From positions 744,001 through 808,000 of the forward strand of contig CANTAL010000098.1 in NCBI GenBank assembly GCA_947650365.1: 64,000 bases of DNA, given 5' to 3'. Within the stretch, counting starts at the first letter, position 1, and the number at the start of each line of letters is the position of its first letter. The notes below the pieces were generated by a model. The model had not been told where the DNA came from. It searched no databases and saw nothing but the letters and a program-made list of their open reading frames with translations. The stretch comes from Chamaelirium japonicum (lineage: Eukaryota > Streptophyta > Magnoliopsida > Liliales > Melanthiaceae). A program made the position numbers and the translations under genes. This document shows, in pieces, positions 8,938-19,420 of this stretch.

Positions 8938-9275
8938 GTAAGGGGCCAAGTCGCAACTTGATCACCCAGACTGGTTAAGTAAGTCAAAAATTGAACGTTG
9001 TGTTATAGCACAACTTGAAATCGTTAACATTTGCATGTGAGGGGTTGAGTCGCAACTCAAGCACCCAAACTTGTTAGACGATATTGAATTTGATTGAAAT
9101 TGAAGGTCATTTAACAGTTGTAAGTAAGGGGTAGTGTCGCAACACAAACTCCCAAACCTGTTAAATTGACGTAGTGACTTGAAGGTTGTATTGTAGCACA
9201 ACCCGAAATCGTTTAACATTTGCTTGTAAGTGGTTGGGTCGCAACTCAAGCACCCAAACTTGTTAAACGACCTAG
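8938..9275. repeat. ~187-bp compound repeat between the convergent genes, two copies
   Basis: Motif A (GTCGCAACTCAAGCACCCAA type) occurs at about 8938, 9037, 9122 and 9225. Motif B (TAGCACAAC...GAAATCGTT) occurs at about 9006 and 9194. The order A-B-A / A-B-A and the steps of 185-189 bp show a two-copy duplication of about 187 bp. It fills the gap between the 3' end of the antisense gene and the end of integrase. Confidence 0.85.
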
Positions 9276-9384
9276 TAATTTGACTGTAGATAATTTTGAA
9301 CTTGAACATAGATGACTTGAAACTGCTCCAGAATTTGAACATTTGAACATTTGAAAGAGATCTTTATTCATCATGGAATTTACA
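9276..9384. other. 3' spacer after integrase, with AATAAA on the minus strand
   Basis: Non-coding. TTTATT at 9363-9368 reads AATAAA on minus, about 20 nt past the integrase stop. It could act as an early poly(A) signal for gag-pol RNA, but six bases in AT-rich DNA may be chance. Repeats of TTTGAACATTTGAA occur at about 9332-9352. Confidence 0.45.
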
Positions 9385-10736
9385 TCATGGATAGAACAAT
9401 TTAAGGTGTCTAGAATTCCAAGCCCGTGGCAATCTATCTCCTTCTGGTGAGATTAGTCGGTAAGATCCTTTGTCTCCTACTGATTCAACAATATATGGAC
9501 CTTCCCAGTTGGGAGCAAGTTTTCCACTACTGTGCTCCTTTGTGTTATAAAAAACTGCTCTGAGGACCAGACTGCCAATTGGGAACTGTCTCTTGTAAAC
9601 CTTCTGATCGTAGGTTCGTTTGATCTTCTGCTGATACTTGGCCACATGAAGGGATACTTGGTCTCGTAGTTCTTCAGAGAAGTCCAGATCATTGACACGA
9701 AGTTCTTCATTGATTCCTTCTTCAACTGCTCTGGTTTTCAAAGTACTTGATATGTTCTCTGTTGGGAGTACTGCTTCCGATCCATATGTTAGACGAAAGG
9801 GTGAGAATCCTGTTGATCTTCTCGGAGTTGTGCGATATCCCCAAAGAACTTCAGGTAGGACTTGTTCCCATAATCCTTTCTTGTCGTTGAGTTTCTTCTT
9901 GAGTATACCAAGAATAGCTCTATTGGAGGCTTCAGCTTGACCATTGCATTGAGGGTACCTTAAAGTTGAATAAAAAAGTTTGATTCCGTTGTTGAGACAG
10001 AATTCTCGAAACTTGTCAGAGTCGAATTGAGCCCCATTGTCAGCAACAAGAACTTGAGGTGTGCCAAACCTTGAGAAGATGTTATGTTAGATGAACTTGA
10101 TCACTTCATCGTCGGTCTCTCGGAAGAGTGGCACAGCTTCGACTTGGTGAAGTAATCTATGGCCAGTAGCAGATACTTCTTCTTGCTCGGAGTTGGAGGA
10201 AAGGGACCTAAGAAGTCCAACCCCCATTGATGGAAAGGTCATGGGCTTGATAGTTGATGAAGCTCGTCTGCAGGGAGATGGATAGCCCGAGCGTGTCGTT
10301 GGCATGGCTCGCACATTTGAACCACTTGGTGAGCATCTCTTGCCATTGTAGGCTAGTAGTAACCTTCCAATTTTGTTTTGGCTTCAAGAGATCTTCCCCC
10401 CGAATGATTTCTGCAGGCCTCGGAGTGGATGTCAACTAGGATTGCCTCTGTTTGTTCAAGGCTGATGTATTTAAGCAACATCCCATTGTGAGACTTGAAG
10501 TAGAGATCTTCTCCTTGAATGATATAGCATGGAAGCTTCCTTTGAAGTCTTCAGGCTTGATTTGGATCTTCGGGTATTTTGCCATATTTGAAGAAGTTGA
10601 AGATTGGCTGTCTCCAATCCTCAAGCTCACTTGTGGTGGTAAGGTTCAATACCAGTTGATCTCCACTCCCAAATCTCTCTATAGTAGCAATGATCTGTTG
10701 TTCGGGGGTGGTCTTGGGCACTTCTTGATAATCGAT
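9385..10736 (-). pseudogene. Integrase part of pol, broken
   Basis: Inserts the cDNA into host DNA. The zinc-binding HHCC set is visible (His codons 10425-10427 and 10404-10406, Cys codons 10311-10313 and 10302-10304). The catalytic triad is also present: Asp at 10215-10217 in GLDFLG, Asp at 10039-10041 in ADNGAQF, and Glu at 9931-9933 in GQAEASN, the last two exactly 35 residues apart (D,D35E). The C-terminus has LAPNWEGPY, the GPY/F module; I see no chromodomain. Stops lie at 10551 (TGA), 10353 (TAG), 10239 (TGA) and 10087 (TAA). Those at 10353 and 10239 stand where the family normally has tryptophan. A frameshift near 10141-10146, before VEAVPLF, separates the first Asp from the rest. The natural end is TGA at 9385-9387. 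Confidence 0.88.
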
Positions 10737-12644
10737 TTATATTTGTCTTCCTCCAAGTGAGCCTCCAAGAACTGAGGCAGCATTGGCTAATGCATCTGCT
10801 TCTCGATTCTCTGCTCTTGGGATTTGAATGAATTCAGTACTAGTAAAACATTGTTGGAGACGTCGTACTAGAGCCAAGTAGAGTTGCATTCTTTCTTCAC
10901 GAGCTGTGTACTCTCCGTTGATTTGCCTTATAATTAGCTGGGAGTCGCTGTAGACAATGATTCGATCTACCCCCAAGGATTCAGCTATTTCCAGCCCGGA
11001 GATGAGTGCTTCGTATTCCGCTTCGTTGTTGGTGGCATTAAATCCGAGGAGAGTGGCTCTCTGAAGATGATCGAGTTCGGGGGATACTAGGACTATCCCA
11101 ATACCCAAACCGATTGTGCTCGAAGCTCCATCAGTATAAAGTCTCCATTGAGTTGGAGTGGAGGCAGGAGCCTCAAGGCTTGGATTAATCTTTATAGCTG
11201 CATTGTATAGGGATTCGTCTTCGTTCTCAAGGCGCATATCGACGTCTTCCTCCCAAGTTATAGGGTCTTCGATTGGAAAGTTAGCTAGAAAATCAGCAAT
11301 GGCTTGTCCCTTGACTGAAGTGGAAGATTCGAATTGAATCCCTAGAGCACTCATCTCGATCACCCATTTGGTCATTCGACCCGCTCGACCCGCCTTATCG
11401 ATGATATCTTTGAGTGGGTGCTCTGAGATGACTGTGATCTGGTGAGAGACGAAGTAGGGTTGGAGACGACGCGATGCAGTGAGCAAGGCCAGTATGACCT
11501 TCTCCATCTTTGAAAAGCGAGTCTCAGCCGATAGAAGAGTATGGCTGATGTAGTAGACCGGATGCTCGATGCCTTCTCTTCTGCTGACTAGGACCGCACT
11601 GATTGCATGATTGGTGACAACAAGATAGAGCCACAGATCTTCTTTTGGAAGGGGGGCCGTCAGGATAGGAGTTTGCACTAGATATTTCTTGATGTCTTGA
11701 AAAGCTTCTTCGCAAGTTGGACTCCAGCCAGATGTATCCGCCTTTCGTAGTTTGTCGAAGAGTGGCTTGCACTTGTCGGAAGACTTTGAGATGAATCGAT
11801 TAAGAGCAGCTAATCTTCCAGTGAGACGTTGCACTTCCTTACGATTGGTAGGTGATGGGATATCCAGAACAGCTCGAATTTGATCTGGATTTGCCTCGAT
11901 GCCCCTTCTGGTCACAAGATGGCCCAGGAACTGGCCCGATTGAACTCCGAAAGCACACTTAGCTGGATTGAGCTTCATGCGATACTTTCGGAGGATTTGG
12001 AAGGTTTCCGCCAGATTGGCTAGATGACCTCCTCGAATGGAGCTTTTGGTGAGAAGATCGTCGACGTAGACTTTGATGTTGCGCCTGATTTGATCTTCGA
12101 ACATCTTGGTGACCAGCCGTTGATAGGTGGACCCAACATTTTTAAGGCCGAAGGGCATTACGTTGTAGCAGTAGAGACCTCGGCTAGTCACAAAGTAAGT
12201 TTTCTCTTGATCATCTAGATGAAGTGGAATTTGATTGTATCCAGAGTATCCATCCATGAAAGATAGGAGCTCGTGGCTGGTAGTGGCATCGACAAGCATA
12301 TCTATCCTTGGCATGGGGAACGGATCTTTGGGACAAGATTTGTTGAGGTTTGTGAAGTCGATGCACACTCTGACCTTCCCATTCTTCTTTGGGACAACAA
12401 CTATGTTGGAGATCCAAGTAGGATACTCTACTTCATGAATGAAGCCTGCTGCGAGTAACTTACTGATCTCCTCTTGAACTTCAACTTGTAGCTCTGGTCG
12501 AATTGTGCGTGGCTTTTGCTTGACAGGCTTCACTTCTTCTTTGATTGCTAGTCGATGGCACGCATCGTCTGGATTGATCCCAGGCATGTCTTCGAAGCAC
12601 CATGCGAAGACGTCGATGTTGGACTGAAAGAAGGATACCATGTC
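10737..12644 (-). pseudogene. Reverse transcriptase with two RNase H domains (pol)
   Basis: A 634-codon open stretch from 12641, in frame with gag and protease upstream. RT spans about residues 45-260: FMDGYSGYNQ with Asp130 (motif A), PFGLKN, and YVDDLL at 192-197 (12054-12068) with the paired catalytic Asp. The first, gypsy-type RNase H (about 330-455) has VVTNHA and ISEHPL where Asp is usual, so it is probably inactive. The second RNase H (about 498-625) keeps D504 (YTDGAS), E542 (NNEAEYEAL), D566 (YSDSQL) and D616 (READALA) and resembles the archaeal-type RNase H of Tat elements. The stop at 10737 (TAA) interrupts the frame before integrase. This is the longest intact part of the element. 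Confidence 0.92.
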
Positions 12645-12647
12645 TCA

Positions 12648-13415
12648 CGCTTCTGCGTTGCTGAGACCGGTACCGATGAATGTTTCTCGTGGGAGATCTT
12701 TGCTGCCGATATTGATTGGAATAATTTCTTCGATTGAAGGTGAAGTCTCCCACTTGATCGGTGGAGGTTCGAACAGCGAGATCTCCTTTGATTGCTATTT
12801 CGAAGAGGGACCAGCTTCGTCTCGTGGCCGCTTTGGAGGAGCAATATTGATCTTGTGATCTGTTTTTGCAGCAGCAGCTTCACAAGATCGCCCGACTTGT
12901 TGGTCTCCTCGAATGCAGATGATGCCTTCTCCCGTTGCGAATTTGAGTAGTTGATGGTAAGAAGAGGAAATAGCGTTGATCTGGTAGAGGAATGGTCGCC
13001 CGAGAATGGCGTTGTAGCTGGATGTTCCTTCAACGATCGCAAATCTCACCGATACTCGAGTTTCTTGGCTGAGGTCAAGGGTGAATCTTTATTCACCCAC
13101 TGTTATACTTTGCTCACCATTGAAGCCAGTAATCACCATGGGGACGACTTCGAGACTTGTATACTTATATCCCAGACGTTTGAAATAGTGTGAGAACATA
13201 ATGTCGATGGAGCTTCCAGTATCGATGAGGATGCGGTTGACAGTGCTCCCGTCGATGACGAGCTTTAGGAACAGAGGGTCTCGATGTGGAGTATAAACTC
13301 CTTGAAGGTCTGAGTCATTGAAGACGATGGAGGGCCAGGCTAAGCCCTTGATAGGTTTCTCGATCCAGGTATCCTCCTTGTTTGCTGCAGAGCGAACATG
13401 GAAGATGCGTCGAAT
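12648..13415 (-). pseudogene. Aspartic protease part of pol plus linker to RT, broken
   Basis: Processes the Gag-Pol polyprotein. The active-site motif ILIDTGSS is encoded at 13209-13232, with the Asp codon at 13221-13223. The later ...YNAILGRPFL stretch (about 12985-13015) is the expected second conserved block. In-frame stops are TAA at 13089, TAG at 12795 and TGA at 12645, the last two in the linker before RT. No frameshift is seen, and the frame is that of gag and RT, so the ancestor made one Gag-Pol chain. Confidence 0.85.
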
Positions 13416-15263
13416 TTATCTATCGACTTCTTTCCCGGTCAAAGCTTGATTGTGCAATGAACCGTGAATGCTAAAGACGTTGGCATTCACAGTAATAGTT
13501 GATCGGTTAGAAGAGATCTGGTCGACCCAGCAAGCCTCTTTCCCCTTTGCAGAGGTTCGGCGTTGATCTTGTCCACCTCTGACGAACTCTTGAATATGGC
13601 CTTCGCGCAATAGATCTTCAAGATGAAATCTCAGCCGATAGCACCGATCGGTAGAATAGCCATGACTTCGGTGGAAGTCGCAATAAACTGTTTTGTCTGC
13701 AGTGACTTTGGTGTCAGGCTGCAGAGGATTAGGCCTCCGGAGAAACTCCTCGTGTTGAATGCGATCGAGGATTTGCTCGATCGGTAGATTCCACTCGGTG
13801 AAAATGACCTTCTTCGGGGGAGATCGGCATCCATCGTTTCTTGAACGTTTGTTGGTAGGGGGAGCTGCTGCCTCAGCGTTGTGAGCTTTAGCAGCATACT
13901 TTGGAGCTTCCTTCTCGGCAGGCCTTTGCTTCGTCTCCCGTCCCTTTCGGGCTACTTGATCATCCTCAACCTCAATTTCCCTTTAGATTTGATCAAACAT
14001 TGAACCCAGGGAAGGAGGAGGATTGTGAATGAAGTCGTTGTAGATGTGCAGGTCGAAGCGGAGTGTATTCTGGAAAGCTAACATGATAGCTTCATCATCC
14101 AGATGCCTCCCAGAGAGGGCGACGTGCTCGTTGCGGAATCTCCTTGTGAAGCTACGGAGACTCTCGTCGGCACCCATCCTTAGCCGATAGAGGGAGTCGA
14201 GCTTCTTCTCAGGCTTCAAGTTCAGCTGATAATGTTGCACGAAGAGGTTGGCCAAAACACTGAACTGGGTGATGGACCTAGTTCGGAGATTATGGTACCA
14301 ATCGAGTGATGGCTCGTCAAGGCTCCCAGCGAAGGTGCGACAAAGTACGTGGTTCTCTTCTTCGTGCGGCGTCAGAGCTTGCTTGAAGGCTAGTATATGG
14401 AGAGTTGGATCTTCTTTAACACAATTGAATTTGGGGAGAGTGGGAGTTCTCCATCCCCTTGGAAATGTCGACTCAAAGAGGCTTCGATGGAGAGGTCCGG
14501 TAGAGGAGTATCCATCCCTACGACCATGCCCTCGACTTGGATGTAGATCGAGAGGCAAGATCGAGAGGTCTTGTTCAAGCCTCTGAATATCAGCAGGTTG
14601 GAGTCGGTGATGAAGGTCTGATTCAAACCCATGCTGAAGCGGAATAGATGGAGAAACTCTATTCTTTAAGGGAGCCCCTTTTATCTGTTGTCTCCTTGAG
14701 ATGTCGGGCTTTGAAGGTGCCTTCCTGTCACAGTTGTGACCAGAAGAGGATTGGGAGGACTCGTCGTCGAGGCGATCCCAAACACTTTGCTTTCATGGGG
14801 CAGCAGAAGGAGTTGAGTCGCGAAGAATCCTCTCAAGGGCAGTAGTGCCCATTGATCTCCGTTGCTCGGAGTGGATTGATTGTCGTGGCAGATCGACCCT
14901 CTCATTAGTCGAGGGGATAGGAAGAGCAATTCCAACCTCGGAGGCTGCCTTCTTGAGTGCATCCCTTTCAGCAGTGAGGGCGGCATTCTGCTTTGCTAAT
15001 TGAAGCAATTGGAAGTCGACCACCGAGATTTGATAGGTCGATAGAGGGTTCTCAGCAGGAGCAGGGGTAGTTTGCCCAATTGATTGATGAGGAGGAGGGG
15101 CGATCGGTCGATCGACTAATCTCCCACTTCCTGAGTGAACCCCCACATCGGGGACAGCAAGGGGCTATCCGAAATTGAGCCTTTGACTCATTGAACGAGT
15201 CTCAGGATGAGATTGACGAGTGTTACTTCCTTTAGGTTGACCCTGATGTTTCATCCTCGCCAT
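13416..15263 (-). pseudogene. gag, broken
   Basis: The likely start is the minus-strand ATG at 15263-15261 (MARMKHQGQPKG). A leucine-rich, partly coiled stretch lies at about residues 78-107. The Retrotrans_gag capsid-like domain spans about residues 268-425 (FNCVKEDPTLH, GSLDEPSLDWYHNL, RSFTRRFRNE). A Cys/His knuckle of the form C-x2-H-x2-HG-x5-C (13641-13682, about residues 528-541) should bind RNA. Stops in frame: TAG 15165, TGA 14793, TAA 13983 and TAA 13416. The gag/protease border is set at the last of these only for convenience. Confidence 0.85.
13641..13682 (-). other. Zinc-knuckle segment of gag
   Basis: The stretch YCDFHRSHGYSTDRCY holds two Cys and two His in the spacing usual for Tat-type Gag. 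It is the nucleocapsid-like RNA-binding part and marks the C-terminal end of Gag. Confidence 0.7.
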
Positions 15264-15410
15264 TTAGAGAACGAAGGGTGCAACGGGAGTACCGATGTCC
15301 TAACGGTTGTCTGCTCAACCGAAGGGGCGAGGAAGTTTGGCTATCTGGATCGGTTGTCTGCTCAACCAATCTAATAGTCATTATAGAGAGGACTTGGCTT
15401 TTCGTTCGGA
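15264..15410 (-). ncRNA. 5' untranslated leader with two identical hairpins
   Basis: Lies between the primer site and the gag start. GGTTGTCTGCTCAACC occurs at 15305-15320 and 15352-15367, 47 bp apart; each copy can fold into a 5-bp stem with a 6-base loop on either strand. In retroelements this region usually holds dimerisation and packaging signals; that role here is inference. Confidence 0.5.
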
Positions 15411-15427
15411 TCCCACAGACGGTGCCA
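15411..15427 (-). other. Primer binding site
   Basis: Just inside the 5' LTR the minus strand reads TGGCACCGTCTGTGGGA after a 3-base gap. It starts with TGG, complementary to the CCA end of tRNA. It is not the initiator-Met type (TGGTATCAGAGC). It is close to the TGGCGCCGTCTGTGGGA form used by Tat/Ogre elements, for which a tRNA-Arg has been proposed. The exact tRNA is not settled here. Confidence 0.75.
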
Positions 15428-15834
15428 AACTATGGGCGAAAATCTTCGTGCGGACCCGAAGACTTTGCCGCACCAGTCAATCAAGGTTCGAGTTGAAGAT
15501 CGTTGTTCGATCTATTGATTGAAGTTGAAGCTTCCGATATGCAAACAGAGAGAGATGCAATCAGAGAGTTGACACGAGAGATGTGATCTCGGAGTTCAGC
15601 CAAAGCCTATGTCTCCATGCTATAGGGAGCAACCCGAATTCACTAACACTTGTATCGAAGTGATCTCGATAGCCGAGTATCACTGAAACCACTCTAATCT
15701 CTTCAAAGGCAAGAAGAAGATCGAAGAGAGGAGGAGGGATGGAGAGATAGAAAATCCAGAGCTCTGGTTCCTGAAAATCAAATCTCAGAACTGGAAATCG
15801 GATCTCGGATCTCATTTACATTTGAAGGGTCTGC

Positions 15835-15842
15835 TATTTATA
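15835..15842 (-). promoter_or_regulatory. TATA box of the 5' LTR promoter
   Basis: TATAAATA on minus inside CTCTATAAATAG, at the same place as in the other LTR. It is the likely core promoter for genomic RNA. U3 would be about 16080-15810, and R plus U5 the remaining ~380 bp. Confidence 0.65.
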
Positions 15843-15919
15843 GAGTTTTCTGGTGGCAAATGGCGATTTCTACCGTCGTTTCTGGGGATCCTCCAGGAGG
15901 GGCTGGTGGGTCCCCCTGT

Positions 15920-16048
15920 AGTCTTCGTGGGCCCACCAGGCAGGGCCGGTGGGTCCCACGGTAGTCTTCATGGGCCCACCAGGCAGGGCCGGTGGATCCC
16001 ACGGTAGTCTTCGTGGGTCCACCAGGCAGGGCCGGTGGGTCCTGCTGT
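15920..16048. repeat. 43-bp tandem repeat in the 5' LTR, three copies
   Basis: Copies start at 15920, 15963 and 16006. They are the same U3 repeat as at 4171-4342, one copy fewer. Confidence 0.9.
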
Positions 16049-16080
16049 TTGCAGACTTCTTGCCAAAATTTGCACCCACA

Positions 16081-16085
16081 CGAAT
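16081..16085. other. Target site duplication, right copy (CGAAT)
   Basis: Directly follows CCCACA of the 5' LTR and matches 3676-3680. Confidence 0.9.
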
Positions 16086-16876
16086 GAATTAGAATGGATC
16101 GTACGAATGAGTAAGAATGGATCGTACGAATGAAATAGAATGGATCGTACGAATGAATTAGAATGGATCGTGCTAATGAATTAGAATTGATCGTACGAAT
16201 GAATTAGAATAGATTTTGCGAATGAATTAGAATGGATCGTACGAATGAATTAGAATGGATCGTATGAATGAATTAGAATGGATCGTGCGAATGAATTCGA
16301 ATGGATCGTACGAACGAATTAGAATGGATTGTACGAATGAATTAGAATGGATCGTACGAATGTATTAGAATGGATCCATTCGTGCGAATGAATTAGTGTG
16401 GATCGTATGAATTAGAATGGATCGTACGAATAAAATAGAATGGATCGTACGAATGAATGAATTAGAATGGATCGTACGAATGAATTAGAATAGATTGTGC
16501 GAATGATGAATTAGAATGGATCGTGCGAATGAATTAGATTGGATCGTACGAATGAATTAGAATGGATCGTACAAATGAATTAGAATAGATTGTGTGAATG
16601 ATTTAGATTGGATCGTACGAATGAATTAGAATGGATCGTACGAATGAATTTGAATAGATTGTGCGAATGAATTAGAATAGATCGTACGAATTGGATCATA
16701 TGAATGGAATAGAATGGATCGTACGAATGAATTAGAATTAGAATGGATCGTACGAATGAGTAAGAATGGATCGTATGAATGAGTAAGAATGGATCACTCA
16801 TTCCCATGGATCGTATGAATGAATTAGATTGGATCGTACGAATGAATTAGAATGGATCGTACTGGATACATTCGTG
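16081..16876 (+). repeat. Satellite block 6, forward orientation, with an 11-bp flipped scrap
   Basis: Continues the orientation of the array left of the retrotransposon. GAGTAAG and GAAATAG units appear at once. At 16797-16807 CTCATTCCCAT reads reverse, a flip of half a unit. The block ends in a 26-bp near-palindrome (16864-16889, one mismatched pair) centred on TGCA, formed by two 28-bp-type units meeting head to head. Confidence 0.94.
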
Positions 16877-17261
16877 CACGAACGTATCCATTCTAATTCA
16901 TTCGTACGATCCATTCAAATTCATTCGCACGATCCTTTCTAATTCATTCATACGATCCATTCTAATTCATTCGTACGATCCATTCTAATTCATTCGCACG
17001 AATGTATCTATTCTAATTCATTCGTACAATCCATTCTAATTCATTCACAAGAATGTATCCATTCTAATTCATTCGTACGATCCATTCGAATTCATTCATA
17101 CGATCCATTCTAATTCATTCGCACGAATGTATCCATTCAAATTCATTCGTATGATCCATTCTAATTCATTTGTATGATCCATTCTAATTCATTCATACAA
17201 TCCATTCTAATTCTTTTGCACGAATGTATCCATTCTAATTCCTTCGTACGATCCATTCTAA
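16877..17261 (-). repeat. Satellite block 7, reverse orientation
   Basis: Starts with the reverse 28-bp form (CACGAACGTATCC) and contains four more of them. Ends at the centre of a 38-bp perfect palindrome (17243-17280, centre TCTAATTAGA). Confidence 0.95.
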
Positions 17262-17280
17262 TTAGAATGGATCGTACGAA
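17243..17280. repeat. 38-bp perfect palindrome at a satellite flip
   Basis: Each 19-bp arm is the exact reverse complement of the other; the centre is CTAATTAG. With one mismatch the pairing continues at least five bases further on each side. It is the cleanest tail-to-tail junction in the window and could extrude a cruciform. Confidence 0.9.
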
Positions 17281-18684
17281 TGAATTAGAATGGATTGTAT
17301 GAATCAATTAGAATGGATCGTGCTAATGAATTAGAATGGATCGTAGGAATGAATTAGAATAGATTGTGCGAATGAATTAGAATGGATCGTACGAATGAAT
17401 TAAAATGGATCGTATAATGAATTAGAATGGATCGTGCGAATTAATTAGAATGGATCGTATGAATGAATTAGAATGGATACATTCGTGAGAAGAACTTAAA
17501 ATGGATCATACGAATGAGTAAGATGGATCGTACGAATGAAATAGAATGGATCGTACGAATGAATTAGATTGGATCGTGCGAATGAATTAGATTGGATCGT
17601 GCGAATGAATTAGAATAGACCGTACGAATGAATTATAATGGATACGTTTGTGTGAATGAATTAGAATGGATCGTATGAATGAATTAGAATGGATCGTACG
17701 AATGAATTAGGATTGATCGTATGAAAAAATTAGAATGGATCGTGAGAATGAATTAGAATGGATCGTACGAATGAATTAGAATGGATACATTCGTGTGAAA
17801 GAATTAGAAAGGATTGTATGAATGAATTAGAATGGATCGTACGAATGAATTAGAATGGATCGTATAAATGAATTAGAATGGATCGTGAGAATGAATTAGA
17901 ATGGATCGTACGAAAGAAATAAAATGGATACATTCGTGTGAATGAATTAGAATGGATCGTACGAATGAGTAAGAATGGATCGTACGAATGAAATAGAATG
18001 TATCGTACGAATGAATTAGAATGGATTGTGCGAATGAATTAGATTGGATCATGCGAATAAATTAGAATGGATCGTACGAATGAGTAAGAATGGATCGTGC
18101 GAATGAATTAGAATGGATTGTACGAATGAATTAGAATGGATACATACGAAAGAATGGATCATACGAATGAATTAGAATGAATCGTACAAAGGAATTAGAA
18201 TGGATCGTACGAATAAATTAAAATGGATCGTAAGAATGGATCGTACGAATGAATTAGAATGGATCGTACGAAGGAATTAGAATGGATCGTGCTAATGAAT
18301 TAGAATGGATCGTATGAATGAATTAGAATGGATACATTCGTGTGAATGAATTAGAATGGATCGTATGAATGAATTAGAATGGATCGTATGAATGAATTAG
18401 AATGGATCGTGCAAATGAATTAGAATGAATTAGAATGGATACATTCGTGCGAATGAATTAGAATGGATCATACGAAGGAATTAGGGTGGATCGTACGAAT
18501 GAACTAGAATGGATCATACGAATGAATTAGAATGGATCGTATGAATAAATTAGAATGGATCGTACGAATGAATTAGAATAGATCGTCCGAATGAATTAGA
18601 ATGGACATATTCGTGCGAATGAATTAGAATGGATCACACGAATGAGTAAGAATGGATCGTATGAATGAAATAGAATGGATACAT
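17262..18684 (+). repeat. Satellite block 8, forward orientation
   Basis: Mixed 23- and 28-bp units, with one GAATTAGGGTGG unit near 18481. It passes into the next block through ACATTTGTACGATCC, where the 28-bp unit already contains the reverse-strand motif. Confidence 0.95.
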
Positions 18685-19420
18685 TTGTACGATCCATTCT
18701 ATTTCATTCGTACGATCCATTCTTACTCATTCGTACGATTCATTCTAATTCATTCGCATGAATATATCCCTTGTAATTCATTCATACGATCCATTCTAAT
18801 TCATTAACATGATCCATTCTAATTCATTCATACAATCCATTCTAATTCATTCGTACGATCCATTCTTATTCATTCGCACGATCCATTCTAATTCATTAAT
18901 ATGATCTATTCGAATTCATTCATACAATACATTCTAATTCATTCATACAATCGATTCTAATTCATTCGCACAATCTATTCTAATTCATTCGTACGATCCA
19001 TTCTAATTCATTCGCACGATCCATTCTAATTCATTCGTACGATCCATTCTATTTCATTCGTACGATCCATTCTTACTCATTCGTACGATTCATTCTAATT
19101 CATTCGCATGAATATATCCCTTGTAATTCATTCATACGATCCATTCTAATTCATTAACATGATCCATTCTAATTCATTCATACAATCCATTCTAATTCAT
19201 TCGTACGATCCATTCTTATTCATTCGCACGATCCATTCTAATTCATTAATATGATCTATTCGAATTCATTCATACAATACATTCTAATTCATTCATACAA
19301 TCGATTCTAATTCATTCGCACAATCTATTCTAATTCATTCGTACGATCCATTCTAATTCATTCGTACGATCCATTCTAATTCATTTGCATGATCCATTCT
19401 AATTCATCGTACGATCCATT
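18685..19420 (-). repeat. Satellite block 9, reverse orientation, containing a 350-bp tandem duplication
   Basis: 18688-19014 and 19038-19364 are identical base for base over 327 bp, with an offset of 350 bp, equal to fourteen 23-bp units and one 28-bp unit. Rare variants (AATATATCCCTTG, TTAACATGATCC) are shared. The right edge CGTACGATCCATTGTGCG recurs at 41592. Confidence 0.95.

Larger units (their letters stand above)
3681..16080 (-). mobile_element. Degenerate Tat-lineage Ty3/gypsy LTR retrotransposon, 12.4 kb
   Basis: Seen: two long terminal repeats starting TGTGGG (TATGGG in the 5' copy) and ending CCCACA, a 5-bp target duplication, a primer binding site, a polypurine tract, and gag, protease, RT, RNase H and integrase in that order on the minus strand. 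RT before integrase defines Ty3/gypsy. The second, archaeal-like RNase H, the TGGCACCGTCTGTGGGA primer site and the long 3' region with an antisense gene and tandem repeats are features known from plant Tat elements. At least twelve stop codons and one frameshift interrupt gag-pol, so the copy cannot supply its own proteins. It is the only transposable element recognised in the window. Confidence 0.95.
15431..16080 (-). repeat. 5' LTR (right copy, 650 bp)
   Basis: Drives the element's transcription on the minus strand. It ends CCCACA at 16080 and begins TATGGG at 15431; the usual TG end has become TA, a G-to-A change relative to the other LTR that would weaken integrase recognition. It carries three 43-bp repeats against four in the other LTR, which accounts for nearly all of the 44-bp length difference. 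Confidence 0.93.

Noticed and set aside
4389..9384. An envelope-like gene in the 3' region
   Set aside because: No minus-strand frame of useful length, signal peptide or membrane segment is seen; the only gene-like content is on the plus strand.
11524..11772. Short frames overlapping RT in other frames on either strand
   Set aside because: They are shadows of the RT/RNase H frame, which has clear motifs.
15411..15427. Firm assignment of the primer tRNA
   Set aside because: The site matches the Tat-type pattern, but I cannot verify the tRNA 3' end from sequence alone, and this copy has a base change from the usual TGGCGCC.
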